A stretch of DNA of 64,000 bases from Desmodus rotundus (lineage: Eukaryota; Chordata; Mammalia; Chiroptera; Phyllostomidae), in the NCBI RefSeq assembly GCF_022682495.2, contig NC_071397.1, forward strand, positions 30,705,427 through 30,769,426, read 5' to 3'. Below are positions 23,001 through 35,689 of this stretch, piece after piece. Below the pieces are notes generated by a model, which saw only the letters and a list, made by a program, of their open reading frames with translations, was not told where the DNA came from and searched no databases. The stretch's first letter is position 1; every line of letters begins with the position of its first letter. Position numbers and translations under genes: made by a program.

Positions 23001-24267
23001 GTCAAGATGTAGAGCAGAGGGCTTAGAAAATGTTTACCTTTGTCTATGAGGAGAACGAAGTCCTATTTACTGGCTCTCTTTCCCAATATCACACCTTTCA
23101 TCAGCATATTTCTAATTATCTGTTTGGATGGAGGGGGTGAAAAAAGTTATTTACAAGATTTTTTTCTCTGTGTAAATACACAAAAATTAATACAAAAAAG
23201 TAATCATTCAGGTATTAAAGTTCCCACTGAAGTATCCAAATGATTTGGTTTCATTATTTTTGTCATGTTTTGGGTAAAGGAAGCATCATGACCTCTTGAC
23301 AAATATTTTATTTCTAATAAAAATGAATAGTGCATATTTCTTTTATGCCACTTTATTATTTATGCACAAGTAATAATCCACATACAATATGTTTTCATAT
23401 CTTATTGGCTGCAATTTTTCTCTAACTTTCTAGGCAGGTAAATCAATTGAGACAATAGTTACAATTAATTTAAAGCAATGCTTGAAATTTCATTAATGCT
23501 TTTTCACATTCCATTTTCCCATTTTATTTGATCTATTTAAAATCCACTTACATCCCACCAAGGAACTATTATGGATCTCTAGTAGATATTTATTTAGCTA
23601 TCTGGCTCCCTGATGAGGAAGGAGAAAGAATGCTTGTGGAGAAAAGGCATATTTAGATACATAAAACTACCCTAAAATCATTATTCGAAGAGCTGTGGTT
23701 TTGTGTTACAAATAAAAAACAGAAAAATCGTTAGTTGTTAAAAAACTCTGCCAATATCCTTACAGACACCATTCATCCCTCTCTGCTACCAAATTGCCTT
23801 CTTCACCCTGGGTATTTAGACCGTGGACAACCATTCTCTAACAACCACCTGTTACTCTTCTACAACAGGGAAATGGGGCAAGGAGATGGGAGGTGTTTTA
23901 AAACTTGAAATAATTCATTTATAATTGTAATCTTCTTGCTAAAACTTGAATGAAAATGAAATAATTTAATTGGTAAGACCAGTCTTTCATAGATATCATG
24001 TGATTTTTGAAATGATAAATTGTGCTTCTAAGCTATTGTGGTGTTTCACAAATAAATTTAACTTAAGTAGCACCAAGTGCAATATATGACATACGACCAA
24101 ATGACATGACTGGAGGCCTGTGGGGTTCTCAGTGCAGCTCCTGGCCCTCAGTGGGCACTAGAGATTTTAGCTGATACTATTCACTATTATTTTTCTGTTT
24201 TGTTGTTGGATCATTTTCATGTCTAAGTATGTTTATATTTCTTGAAATTCATCTTGTTTTGCTGAAT
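23001..24267. other. AT-rich unassigned DNA
   Basis: No frame over 67 codons and no repeat recognised. Confidence 0.45.
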
Positions 24268-24566
24268 TGTTCTTTTTTCCTTGTTACTGAATTTATTGGA
24301 GTAACATTGGTTAATAAAATTATATAGGTTTCAGGTGTACAATTCTGCAGTACATTATCTGTATATTGTACTGTGCGTTCATCTCCCCAAATCAGGTCTC
24401 CTTCCATCACCATTTATCCTCCTTTACCCTCTTCTACCTTCTCCACCCCCTTTCCCTCTGGTAACTGCCATACTGTTGTCCGTGTCTATGAATTTGTTTT
24501 TTTTCTTAATTCTGTCAACTTTTTCCTCCTCCCCTCCCTTCTCTTCTGTTTCTCCTACCCTGAACC
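24268..24566 (-). mobile_element. L1 3' end, antisense (same lineage as 209-450)
   Basis: 'gaatttattggagtaacatt', GGTTTCAGGTGTACAATTC and the C-rich UTR 'ttccatcaccatttatcctc' repeat the order seen at 209-450. The fragment ends where the mariner derivative begins. Confidence 0.85.
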
Positions 24567-24568
24567 TA

Positions 24569-25137
24569 TGATGGGGAACCCCTAGAAACCAGAATTATCT
24601 TCTGGAGGGCAGGCCCCTTGTAGCACAGGCTTCCCCTGCTAGGTGAGTATTCTAGGAACACATCTGTATCCCTGTACTATCTGGTATTGTTGGGAGAGGC
24701 TGTTCAGCTTCGGTGAATTTTTTTGAAGACTCTTTCAATGCATTTGCCCATTTCATGATAGGTTATTTAGATGCTCGCACCTGCCCACACTGCACTGCGT
24801 GTTTAGAAGTTTTTGACCAAAAGTGGCAAGACTCTGTGCTCCACCCACCCTACTAACCCAATCTCATCCCAGTGACCTTGTTTTTGTTTGTTTCCTGAGA
24901 TGAAAAAAACTCCTTAAAGTTTTGCCTGTGTGGAAGAGGTGAAACAAAAAATGTCAGAAGCACTAAAAAGCATCAAAACTGATGAGTTCAAAAATTGTTT
25001 TGAGCAGTGGGCAAAACGTCTTGATAGTTGTGCTGCATCAAATGGAGAGTGCTTTGAAGGTGACTGAGGTTTAACATGTAACAATAAATACACAATTGTT
25101 TATAAATAAATTCCATTTTGGGGGGTGTCCTCCCTTA
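24569..25137 (+). mobile_element. Mariner deletion derivative, copy 1 (569 bp)
   Basis: The ends are inverted: TGATGGGGAACCCC at the start and, complemented, TAAGGGAGGACACCCCCC at the finish. Both lie next to TA (24567-24568, 25138-25139). A short 5' non-coding part runs directly into the C-terminal half of a transposase. Its decayed traces are 'PHCTACLEVFDQKWQDSVLH' (the HDNAPAHT...VREFL region), HPPY, and a tail FKNCFEQWAKRLDSC ending before ECFEGD and a stop at about 25064. The N-terminal DNA-binding half is absent. The same arrangement is seen in copy 2 at 57815-58390, in the opposite orientation. Confidence 0.88.
24903..25068 (+). pseudogene. Mariner transposase C-terminal tail remnant
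   Basis: The translation includes EEVKQKMSEALKSIKTDEF and NCFEQWAKRLDSC, ending in ECFEGD and a stop. It matches the usual C-terminus of mariner transposases ('EEVKxK...FxxCFxxWxxRxxxCIxxxGxYFEGD'). An in-frame stop lies near the beginning of this block. It is a relic inside copy 1. Confidence 0.85.
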
Positions 25138-25199
25138 TATAACTTCTCCCTTTTGCAAGATTAATTTCCTCAAAATTGTGCCTGTAAGTATTAAAAAGA

Positions 25200-25510
25200 C
25201 CATCTTCCGTACTTCACTCCTCTTTTCGCAGTTCAGCCTCTGTCTACATTGGCAGCGACTGTCTACATTCTCTATCCCTATTTTTCCCCTCACCCCTTTT
25301 CTGATCGACCCACTGCAATCCACCTGAGCCCCATCTCCTTTGCCCTTGGGTAGTTCAAGCTATGATTTCAGGCCTCATCTTATTCGATGCCTCTGCTGCA
25401 TTGACCATGTCTATTGATTGCCTCCTCCCTCTGGAAATTCCTGACTTTTTCCTACATAGATGTCTCTTCCTCTGGGGCATGAACAGAAGTTCTCTCTTGC
25501 AGATTTAGTG
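25200..25510 (+). repeat. L2 reverse-transcriptase region, sense
   Basis: 'gatgcctctgctgcattgac', then 'tattgattgcctcctccctc', is the L2 RT motif that reads SAAFDTVDH in the family, here mutated. It continues C/T-rich as L2 does. The fragment is broken, with no coding function. Confidence 0.65.
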
Positions 25511-26869
25511 GCAGGAAATTGCTGGTCTTGATTTTGCTAAAGCTATGTTGTGTTTTGCAGGTAGCCAGTGGGTTTTGGAGAATGTGTATAGGTTAATAAG
25601 TAGCAAAATGTAAAAGGCACAGTGTGTAGGGGGTGTAGTAGATATAAATCCATAAGCGTGTAAAATATTTCAAGAATTGGTGAATGGGGAAACTAATTGT
25701 TTTAATAGAAAGTAGTAGCTTAGATAAAAAGAGGTTAATTAGTCATATTACTGAAATATTGAAATCTATGTTAGGACCTTGTAGAACCAAGTCTTTGAGC
25801 ATTCTGGAGACATAAAGGCAGAATAATTAACAGGGCAGAATTAAATAATCCAGAGACCAGGGACTTGACTTCTCACCTATTATTTTCTTTCTTATTAGTC
25901 TGAAAAATTTGTTTTTTCACAATTTAAAATCATCCATTAATCTCTGTAGTGATTCTTTATCTTGTTATCACCTTTATTTTGTCAGGTTTTGTGAATAATT
26001 TCCTGGCTTCTTTAGGGGAGGTTCAGCAGGCCTTATCATTCACTATGAAGAACGGCCAGCTGGCCTCCCTTTTTGTATAGTTAAGAACCTACTTCTCCTG
26101 TTCCCAACGTATTTTTAAATTAATAATTTTAGTCTTCTGTAGCTTCTGAGGGTTCCCAAATACACGTCACAGGTGTGGCAGTCCCTGATGAATGTCCCTT
26201 TTCTCCTTCTGGGGTAGAATTTTCACTGTCCCATCCTCATCTGGTGGGGGACAGTCATCACACTCATCTGTTCACTGTTAACTGACACAAATATGCAATT
26301 TTTCAACACTAATTTTTAATCAATATTTTCAGCTTTTTTATTTTAGTATTTGTAATGGAAATGAGGTCACTTCTGAAGACCTCCTTTGAAAAATATATTT
26401 GAGTAGATTTTTGTCAATTGTATTGTGGTATATTTGTCATGCAAATGAATTTTTAAAAATATTTTTAGCTTTCTTGGTACTTTTCTTAAATAAACTCTTT
26501 TTCTGTACCAGATGACCTGTCTTGCATGCTACATTTTGAGGTATTCCCATTGTTCTTAGGGTCACTCTACATTTCTAATTTCACTCAACTTGGCACCCTG
26601 ATATCTCCATTGTTCTGATGTTACTTTTAGAGAATATTGACTTTTGATACTAGAATAATTTTTAAATATATACTCTAAATATTCAAATATTCAAATTATT
26701 TGAGTAATTTCAACAATGTACCTATATTATGAAATAAATGGTATTGAAAGATATCTGAGATATTGGACTTCATAACTTTGTGATTGATTTTTATTAGTTT
26801 CCATTCATGTTTCAAGTATGAATGGCGGGAGGGGTTTTTTGTAATGATGGAAAGACATTACTTGGATGC
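25511..26869. other. Unassigned AT-rich DNA
   Basis: No gene or clear repeat family. No frame of 60 codons occurs in this 1.4 kb. Confidence 0.45.
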
Positions 26870-27065
26870 CAGATAGACCCTAGATACAAATCTTGGCTTC
26901 TTAAAATATCAACATTTGCCACTTATTCTTGGAAAAATAGTGTAATCTCTCAGATTCATAATTTCTTCATCTGTCAAGATGGATAATCATATATCATTGC
27001 ACGATATTGTGAAAACTAAATGAGATGTATTTGGTACACAGTAGGAGTTTATATAAACAGAAGCT
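26870..27065 (+). repeat. MIR SINE, sense
   Basis: 'gatacaaatcttggcttctt' (B-box side), 'aatctctcagattcataatt', 'tcttcatctgtcaagatgg' and 'aactaaatgagatgtatttg' occur in MIR order. Confidence 0.75.
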
Positions 27066-27495
27066 TTTATCTCCTACTCAGAAAAATCAGAAGAAAAACA
27101 GATTGATTTTCTGTCTTTACTATTAAGACATTGCTTTATGTACAATTATTTTAAAGTTTTATTTGGTAAAGTGTCAGTACAGTAGATGCTAAAATAATAT
27201 CTCACTGATTTAAAGCAGTTACATACTTGGCATTAGTGTTTTCCACTAAATTAGTCATATGGTAACAAATACATTTTTTCTTGCTTAGAACCTTAGTTAA
27301 ATCAAATAAAACAAATTAGGAGAGTTATTCAAATCATAAAACTTATTAGTCATAAATTAATTTATAGTTTATAAATATTTTATAGAAATATTCTGTAATC
27401 TTACAAAAAAAGGTATTACCTAGAATCTGTTCTAAATCACTGTTTTAGCATGTAAAATTAAATTATTCAAGCTTGAATGGCTTTTTAAAACTTAT
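27066..27495. other. AT-rich unassigned DNA
   Basis: Nothing recognised. Confidence 0.4.
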
Positions 27496-28480
27496 TCTTT
27501 CATTTAACAAAGATTTAGTGGATTTTATGTCAGGACTGTTCTAGGCCCTTGCAGTATGTCAATGAACCAGCGATCCTTCCTGTTGAGTGGTTCATATTTC
27601 ACCAGTGGGAGGCTGTACATTTTAGTAAGTAGCAGAGCAAGGTCAAGGGTATTGGAAGTATGTGGCTGTGGTGGTGAAGGAGAAGCAGAGATGGGAGTAA
27701 GTAGGATAATCAGAGTAGAACCATCAAAAACTGACCTGTGAGTGAAGACTTGAAGGAGGTATCAGGCTTTGTCATGCCAAAATCAGGGAAGAGCCTTCCA
27801 GACAGAAGGAAGTGCCTCAAGGCAAGATTGCCCCTGGCGTGTCTGAAGAAGACCAGCATGGAGGCTGCTGTGTCTGGAGCAGATTGACTAGCAGGGGAGG
27901 GAGCCGTAGGAGATGAACTTGGAGAGTTATGGGAACCCAGATTATATGCTAAAAACTCTGGTATTGTAGATGCGTAAACTGGGCAGCTGTTGCAAGATTT
28001 TGAGCAAAGGAGTCATGGTCAGACTTTTCTTTCAAAAGAGTCAGTTTGGTTGTTGTGTTTAGAAAAAACTCTAGGAGAAGGACAAATGTAGCCTGGTAAC
28101 CAGTTAAAAGTCCGTGGTGGGAGTCCAAGTAGAAGGTGGTATTGGCTGGGACAATCATGGAGGAGGTGAGAAATGGTCAGGTTTGGCACATAGTTTGAAA
28201 GTAGAACCAATCTGGTGGATTAGATGGGCACAAGGTATGAAAGGAAAGAGGAGTAAAGACTAAGTTTTTAGCCTGGACAGCTAGAGAAATGTGTTTGCAA
28301 TTCAGCCAAGATGGAGATGCCTGTTGGAAGACTGAGGGGTGATGGGGGAAGGTGAAGAATTCCATTTTGGAAATGTTGATTTTGAGAAGTCCATTAGAAA
28401 TTCAAAGGAAAATATTGAGGAAACAGTTGGATGTCTGGAGTTAATAGAGGATTGAGCTACAGATAGGAATTTTACATGTA
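27496..28480 (-). repeat. Long L2 3' portion, antisense (~1 kb)
   Basis: It starts 'tttcatttaacaaagattta' and 'gtcaggactgttctaggccc', and passes 'gtgaagacttgaaggagg', 'agccttccagacagaagg' and 'gattttgagcaaaggagtca'. It then continues through 'tgtagcctggtaaccagtta' to 'ttggaaatgttgattttga' and 'cagttggatgtctgg'. This is the collinear complemented L2 consensus order over about 1 kb. The small frames in it (27556-28365) are by-products. Confidence 0.8.
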
Positions 28481-30371
28481 TTTTAAGTACTTTTGGCTAA
28501 TGACATGTGGAAGAGGGGTTTGAATCCCTGAATGTGAGTTTTAGAAGAAAATGGCAGCTACAAAACCTGTGAGGTCTCTTCTTGTCTGTTTTTCCTGGTT
28601 TATGTATTTTTAATCAGTGATCAGCAAGTCAGAAGATTGTATATTTGAAAAATATTTCATTCTCTTAAATTTGTTGTTTTGACTTCCTCTAAGGACGCTT
28701 ATGACAAATGTAGACTAGTACAATAACATTTGGCGAGTAAGCACAAGTACACTCCCCTGTTTGCGTGTAATTGTTGTCTCCACTGATGATAGAAGAAACC
28801 TAGTAAAATTCTAAAACCAAAAGATTGAGAACAAAATGTAAACATGTCACAATGTATTTGTCAGCTTTAGTACACAATAACTAGCTTCCAGGCGTTAGTC
28901 ATGAAAGATAAAATGATTTTCATAAAGTTCAAAATGAGATAAGGTTTCATAAAATAGTATGGTTTTTGTTTTTTGGGTTTTTTTTTTTTTTTTTTTTTTT
29001 TGCAGATGGGGAGCCAGCAGAAGTGGGAGGGGCAGGCACTAGTGATTGCAGGCACCAAAATGGAAACTGAAAAGGGAGAAAGTAATTATGTAAATTGTAA
29101 TTTTGGTGAGGCCTTGAGGATTTTTAATTTACATACTGTATTTGGAAGCACACTTAGTTCTTGTTTGGAGAGATGAAAGCCTTCGTAGCCTCATCAGCAG
29201 GCTTATGGCAATGCTAGTTTCTCCCGTGTGTAGTGCACGGAAGACTAGAAGTGGCTGAGTGGGCAGTTGGCAGCCATTCATTGCATTGATTACAGTCATT
29301 CATAAAACCCACCAGCACTGAGGGCGGAGACAGGAGCATTCCCTTGAGGTGGTTGCAGAATGTCTTATTTGCATAACTCTTCAGTGATGCCTGAGTAGTG
29401 AGCGAATGCTCACATGCAGTTTGAAGACTGTTAGGAGCCCTGTCTGATAAATCCCTAAGTAATTAAATACTTTGCAGAGAATAAGAGGTTAAAACCTTTG
29501 AACTCCTAGTCTCTCAGCCTGTAGTAAGTCTGCGAAGTCAGCATTTTGGCACCATTTGTGGCCTCCCTCTGTCTGGCTGAAGGGATAAATCATATGTGGA
29601 GAAATAGCCGCAACACGCTGAAATAGCATTGTTGTATTTCTTAGAGTATGAGGGGGTCTATCTTATTATAGTAACTTTAATGCACAGGAGATAATGGAAA
29701 ATGCTGGGGCCACACATTTTCTATACATTGGAACTGTCAAAACTCTTACGTTTCATCCCCCCAAACTGTGATGCCAGACACAACAATTATAATTTTAGAG
29801 ATATGTTAATCTACACAGGCTAACAAATGTCTTATAAACATATTACGTTTCTTTATTTGTCTATGTATCTAAGTGAAGGGCTTTCTTATATCTAGAAACA
29901 ATTTTGACTAAAAAGAAGTCAAATTAGAAAAGGTAGGAATATATATTATAATATATATATTACCATGGTTTAGAACCCCCTTAAATTGGTTGAACAATTA
30001 GCAATCTCAAATAGATTTTCCCCCTAAACACTCAGATTCAGTAGCTAGCTATATCACTTTAGTCCTGTGTTCAGGGTATATGTTAGCATGAAAACTATAG
30101 TTTTCCTGCTTTCTAAAAATTAATTAAAGCATATTAATTGATTCAAGTAAATATATTTTAAATTAAGTATATATATGAGTTAATTTTAAATATATTGCTG
30201 TTGAGTATTTATGTGTTTTCATTATCTAATAGAATTTAAAAGTTCAGAAATTTAAATAAAGTTTTCATTTGAATGATTCTATAGTATGAACAGACAGACA
30301 CAAGAAGTATGTCAACTATTATAATTTTAAACCAAAATTACTTGGTACTTGAGATTAGATGAGAGTTTTCT
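28481..30371. other. Unassigned DNA with a 24-T run
   Basis: A run of 24 T at 28978-29001 is followed directly by GCAGATGGGG. It could be the complemented tail of an unrecognised retro-insert, but no flanking duplication was seen. The TA-rich near-palindrome at about 29939-29962 is simple sequence. No gene recognised. Confidence 0.45.
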
Positions 30372-30600
30372 TTTTTAAAAAAATATATTTTATTGATTAT
30401 GCTATTTCAGTTGTACCATTTTTTTCTCCCCTGTATCTCCCTCCACCACTTACCCCCTTACCCCCAACATCCTCCGTCCCATTAGTTCATGTCCGTGGGT
30501 TGTACATATAAGTTCTTTGGCTTCTTCATTTCCATACTATTCTTAACCTCCCCCTCTCTATTTTGTACCTACCAATTATGCTTCTTATTCCCTGTCTTTC
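30372..30600 (-). mobile_element. L1 3' end, antisense (lineage of the HAL1-type UTR)
   Basis: TATATTTTATTGATTATGC after a T/A-rich junction, then a C-rich stretch, 'aagttctttggcttcttcat' and 'ctaccaattatgcttcttat', matches the UTR part of the element at 17186-18690. Only the UTR is present. Confidence 0.85.
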
Positions 30601-33600
30601 ACTCAAAAAAAAAGTTTTGCTTAGAAACCTACCCTAGTGCTGGCTGATATTCCACATTTATTAGAAAAGAATCAACTTAAAAGCATATTTAAGGAAAACT
30701 AATTAAGTAGCAGATTTATTTCAAAGCTTTGTTATTAAATATCGGAAACTTTAAGGAAAAAAGAAAATGAAGATAGAAGGTTGCATATAGTTTCTCACAG
30801 ATATAGTTCAAAAAATTTTCCGAAGTTGGTGATATTTCCGATATTTTCACAAACCAGTCCATGTAGTTTAAAACATGCCATATGTGCTATTTTAAGTTGG
30901 GTGAGAATTGCTAAAGATTTTCCAGTGCTATGAAATTTAACTTCCTGGACATTGCACTCTATGTAAGTTAGATGAAACCCAGAGTTCATAAGTCCTAGGA
31001 TGTTACTTCTCCCTAACGACTGCCTAATTGGATGTTCTCCTAAGTCTGCAGACTGAGTGGCTGTCTCCTCCATACAACTGCAACAAAACAGAAGGTCTTG
31101 TGGTTTTGGTAGATGTTCTGGACTCACATCTCTTGACCAACCCATTAAGAGTTTAGCATTATCTCCTGACAAGTCACTTTTTCTTCTTCACCCCAAGAGG
31201 GACGTGTGTTCAGGCCTTGCCATGGCACCGCTTTCTTAGCTCATCACGTCATGTACTGATTTTAAGTCTTACTTGACCTTGTTTGGTTGAGCAGCGTGTT
31301 TGTGTGCACATTTCTGTGCGTTGTGTCTGTGTCTCCCTGCACCATTTCTTTCAGAAGTGGAGAATTCAGCCCTCGCAGCTTTTAGCTCTAGGAAAGTTTA
31401 TCTGCCACCGCCTCACCAATAATCCACTTCTGGAAAAAACATGACTGGCCTGAAATATAAGTAGTGTAGTCAACCCTCCAAGAAACCTCCATGGAAGCTT
31501 AAGAACCCAATTTATGTTTGAGAATCCTGGGTCCTCAGGGGGTGTTTCCATTTAGAAAAGTCTAACATGTGAGGGTCTCAGCTTTACAACCAAGGCATCC
31601 CCATTTAAAGCAATGCTTGTTTTAAGCTTTTGAGGTGAAGGAATATCTGAGCTGTGTGGGGGGGGTTGTGATTTCTGCCCATTCATCTCCCCGGTGCTCT
31701 GTAAGGCCTGTTGACGTGAGGGTGAGAGTGTGTCCTGCTGCCGCCCTTTGGAACTCCGTTATGTCCCCCGCCCTCTACAGTTATTTATCCTGTGGTCGAG
31801 GCCTTCACTCACAAAGACCTGTTCCTACTTTTTCACATTGTGGATGCATCTTCTCTATTTATTTTACACACGCATGTACACACATACTTTATAGGCAAAT
31901 ATTTTCTTCTAACTCTTCCTCTTTTTTTAGCTTAAAGGGGATTTTGAACATGAGGCTATCCTGAGGCCTCTCAGATCTCTTTTTGCATTAAGAGAAAGAC
32001 CTATGTTGTGATGATGGCGTGAAACAGGAGTCCATATTTTTTTAGTAAAATAGCCAAGGCTACAGTAAATTTTCCTCTTTAGTAAAAGAGGAAAATTCTG
32101 TTCCTCTTTTAACATATCAGCACAACAGCTGTTCCTATTTTTAAAGCTTTCAGATGTCTTCATATGGTGAGGCCAAAGCTTTCAGTAGCATTTCTTCTAT
32201 GGGGAGAGCTGCTGGCAATCATTTATGGGTGCTAAAAGGAAAGTCAAATGCAGAGGCTAGCCCAGATTGCATTTGGGTATAACTGAGCTCTTGGAACCCG
32301 GAGTCAATGATTTCTAGCCCTAAAGACTTTTCCAGGGCCTCCAGGTTAAAGTTTAAGGGGTTTGCAAAGATTTCCCCCAAGACTGTGTTTTTAGTACCGT
32401 GTTTAATTTCCAGGTTTGTTCTACCCTTTTTATAATTAATAGTGCGTTGTGCTGTCTATCATGCGCCCCAGGTGTGTTGTCAGGGACATGGCGAAGCCTG
32501 CTGCCTGCAAAACACCAAGAAATGCTGAAACCCAGCCCCACCAACCTTCACCGTGAGTATGGCATTGGTTTTATTGAATGAAAATGTCGTCTCTTACACA
32601 AATCACTGGTTACAAAATTTATTAATTGACATTGCATGTGGGCATAGAAACTCTGGCTACTCCGATGTATGTATGCGTAAGAAAAAGGCTACTATTGAAT
32701 TAGATAAAATGACCTGGAAACATGAGCTCTATGTTAAGTATCCTTATTAAGTGATATTTCTAATACTGCGTTAGGAGCATAAAACTAATTAGAGGAAAGG
32801 GACATATCATGGGGGCTCTAGAGTGACAAATTCTATACCTTTTGCATTTGGAGTGCCTGTGTGCTGGAAACTAAGACTCTGGGAAAGTAGGGGGGCAAGG
32901 TACACAGAGAGGGGTGAGGCATGTCGATAAGGGAAAGGCATAGGCAATCCATCACCCCCCTTCATGCTAGTTATTTAAAGGTAGTAGACACTCTGAAATA
33001 GCGGATTGCCCACCTACTTTTATTTTTATTATTGTAACCTCATATATTGATTCTAGTGAAGAGTTAAATGACCGACCAAAGGGGAAAGCATGAAGTAGAG
33101 AAGAAACCAAATAAGTAAACTCTGGGTTGCAAATGTGGACTTTGATTAGATAAAATGTAAAGAGCTTTGAAATTCTGCAGAGTAACAAGATATAGTCAAT
33201 CTTCTGAGAAGAATTATGCTTCTGGTAAGAAAAATGAAACAGTCCTTTGAAATGTCTCAGCAGCAGCAGTAGTCTCAGCATAACCACTACAGCCAAGGTG
33301 GTCCTACCGGGGAAGTACCTCCTTCCAAGATTTCTAGCAAAAGCTTTTGAAGAAATGTGTCCTAAGAGTGGTTTTTAAATAGAGTTCTTTAGCTATCTGA
33401 ACATTCTTTGAAGCAAAACCAAAATAAAATGATAAAATTGTAAAAAGGCTCCAAGAAGAAAAGTAAATTTTTTAATACTTTTGCTGTGACAAGTAATGTT
33501 TATTAGCATTGGCAAAGACCCAAATTAAGTGATGTATTTAAATGCTTGTATTTTATATACTACATACAGTCATAAATAATTTGAAATTATTTATGCTTTA

Positions 33601-34559
33601 GGGTATAACATTTTGTTAAATAAATTTCAGGATGCTTAGAGATTTATTATAATAAATCTATAATGTCCTGAAAGAAAGTTATAGATTTTATAGGTGGTTG
33701 TAGATTTTATCTCAGTGAGTATACTTGAAAATCATTCTACCTTTAATCAGTACTTTTTAAGAAATAAAAATAAACTTGATTTAACCATAGTAAAGATGAT
33801 TTATAAGTACATTGAAAATAAGTACAAAGCTTGAAGTACTGTTAATGATGTTGCCATTTTTTTAATACTGTAAAGCCATTTTCCTGATGATGGAAAAACT
33901 TATGATTCTCACTTTCAATCCTATGTTCTAGGTCATAAAAATATTTTAGTTATATTAGGATTCAAACAATTTCTTGGAAAGTTTTTTGAGGAGTTAACAT
34001 TTATTTTAAAATATGTTCTACATGTTGAGGTTCCATTTAAATTGTCATCCCTCCCAATAAGACTTGAGATTTTCCCCCTTATTTATGTGTTTAGTTTTTA
34101 CTTTCCATAGACTTATAGTTGTGGAAATCTGTTGCGATCCCTTTGCTTATTATATACTTTTCTAACTAAGTAGTAAACCTCTCTGTGGGTGACCTGAGGA
34201 ATTTAAAATTTGCACTCATTCCTTATTTCTATTGATTCTCTTCTGACAGTGGTGCATGCCACCTATGTACCTTTCTAGGTTGCTGTGAAAAGGTAACTAC
34301 AAATTGAAGGTAGAGGGTTATTAAGCTTGGGCTCTAGCTGGTAGGTCAGTGTTTTTCAATGTGCAAGTCCTAACCTGTTCGTGGGTCTGAAATCAATAGA
34401 GGCTGTTTTTTTGTTTGTTTTTAATTTTGAATGGAGTAAATTAGAAAATATAAGAATGCAACGATGGCTGGTATTGGTAGGATAAATTTAGATTTCTATA
34501 TACAATAACTGGGTCAAACTATAAATAAATGCTAACTTAATTATAAGGTTGTGGGAATG
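30601..34559. other. Unassigned DNA, ~4 kb, with one exon-like stretch
   Basis: No named repeats were recognised. A minus-strand frame of 125 codons (30795-31172) has no motif I recognise. A short stretch at 32472-32552 has exon-like borders (listed separately). From 33400 to 34060 the sequence is very AT-rich. Confidence 0.45.
32472..32552 (+). other. Weak candidate exon (81 bp)
   Basis: A pyrimidine-leaning stretch ending CGCCCCAG (AG at 32470-32471) precedes 81 bp of GC-richer sequence. It ends at a near-consensus 5' splice site, CACC then GTGAGTATGG (GT at 32553-32554). One frame is open from an ATG at 32488 in a fair context (GACATGG), and a second frame is also open throughout. There is no branch-point proof, no homology that I recognise, and no partner exon. 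It may equally be chance or a long non-coding RNA exon. Confidence 0.15.
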
Positions 34560-35420
34560 GGTTTTAATTAGGAGAGTGGCTTAGTCAGATTTTTATTCTG
34601 CGTGTATGTGTATATGTACACACTTTGTATTACTTTACTTTGGCAGAGGTGGGGAAAATGGAGCAGGAATGTGATGTGAACAAAATCAGAGACAAGCAAA
34701 TCGGTTAATAGACTATTGTAATAGTCCATAGAAATGTGATAAGGACTTGACCTATAACAGAAGCAGAGGGTGTGAGAAGGAAACATCTCAAGACCTGAGT
34801 AAGAAGTCAAATAGGATCGTCACTTTAATATGGTTTCTAAGGAAAACGTTTGGGGGGCTATCATATCATTGATTTGGGTGATTAAGAACCATTGCCTGAG
34901 AGACAGAATTAGAGTCCAACCAGGCCCAGGGGCAGCTGGGCCGTGAGTAGTGCAGATTTCCATATGATAATGTTGTGGTACCTGTGCCTTATCGAATGGT
35001 GTTAAGTCCAAGAAGTAGTTGGATATGTGAATCTGAAGCTTTCAGTTAAATGGGAATGTAGATGCCATCACCAAAGGATGTCTACTTCGGGAAAAAATAC
35101 CAGAGAGAGACTTAGGTAAAAACAGTGCCTAAGGAATGGGTAAAAGAAAGAGAATCCCCAACTCAAATTAGAACTAATAGTTAAAGAAGTGGGAGAACCA
35201 GAAGCCTATGTCACAGAGGGATACAAGGAGAATGCCCAGCAGTATCAAATGCAGCAGAAAATCAGTAAATAACTTCAGAAATTGAGTGTGCTTTGGGTTT
35301 GGCTATATAGAGGTCAAGGGAGACATTTGCCATAGCAGTTTTGTATGTAAGTGTGTGGAAATACTGTATTTCTACCGCTGTGAGGAGGAAATGAGAAGTC
35401 AGGGAAAGGAGACTGATTGC
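34560..35420 (-). repeat. L2 portion, antisense (copy A)
   Basis: It has the complemented L2 order: 'aatagactattgtaatagtcc', 'agtccaagaagtagttggat' and 'cagtatcaaatgcagcagaa' (complement of the AAFDT-type RT motif), then 'gtgtggaaatactg'. It is diverged and non-coding. The 80- and 63-codon frames here belong to it. Confidence 0.7.
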
Positions 35421-35689
35421 ACATGCCTTTTTCACAACTGACCGAGTGGGGAGGGGGGGAGCTAGAGTGCTATGCAGAGAAATAGGAAGTAGGGTGACTG
35501 TACTTGTGTTACTTGGTCACACAAGTAAGTCTAGATGGATGGATACATATGCCACTAGAATTTATATTTTTGATAACTGTGTATATGAAACATCCAAAGA
35601 TTATTTTTTTAGTTATTAAAATGTCACTCAGTCACATTTTAAGCATGCTGCATAAGTTGTCATCACTAAAAATATTAAATATATAAAAA

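Noticed and set aside
28978..29176. Processed pseudogene behind a 24-T run (complemented poly-A tail)
   Set aside because: The adjacent sequence shows no recognisable mRNA and no flanking duplication was found.
30795..31172. 125-codon minus-strand frame in repeat-free sequence
   Set aside because: No recognisable domain, no splice or promoter support, and the length is compatible with chance.
31354..31445. Acceptor-like tract (ccctgcaccatttctttcag) followed by 29 open codons and a stop
   Set aside because: A pyrimidine tract plus AG is frequent by chance. There is no upstream partner exon, homology or clear polyadenylation context.
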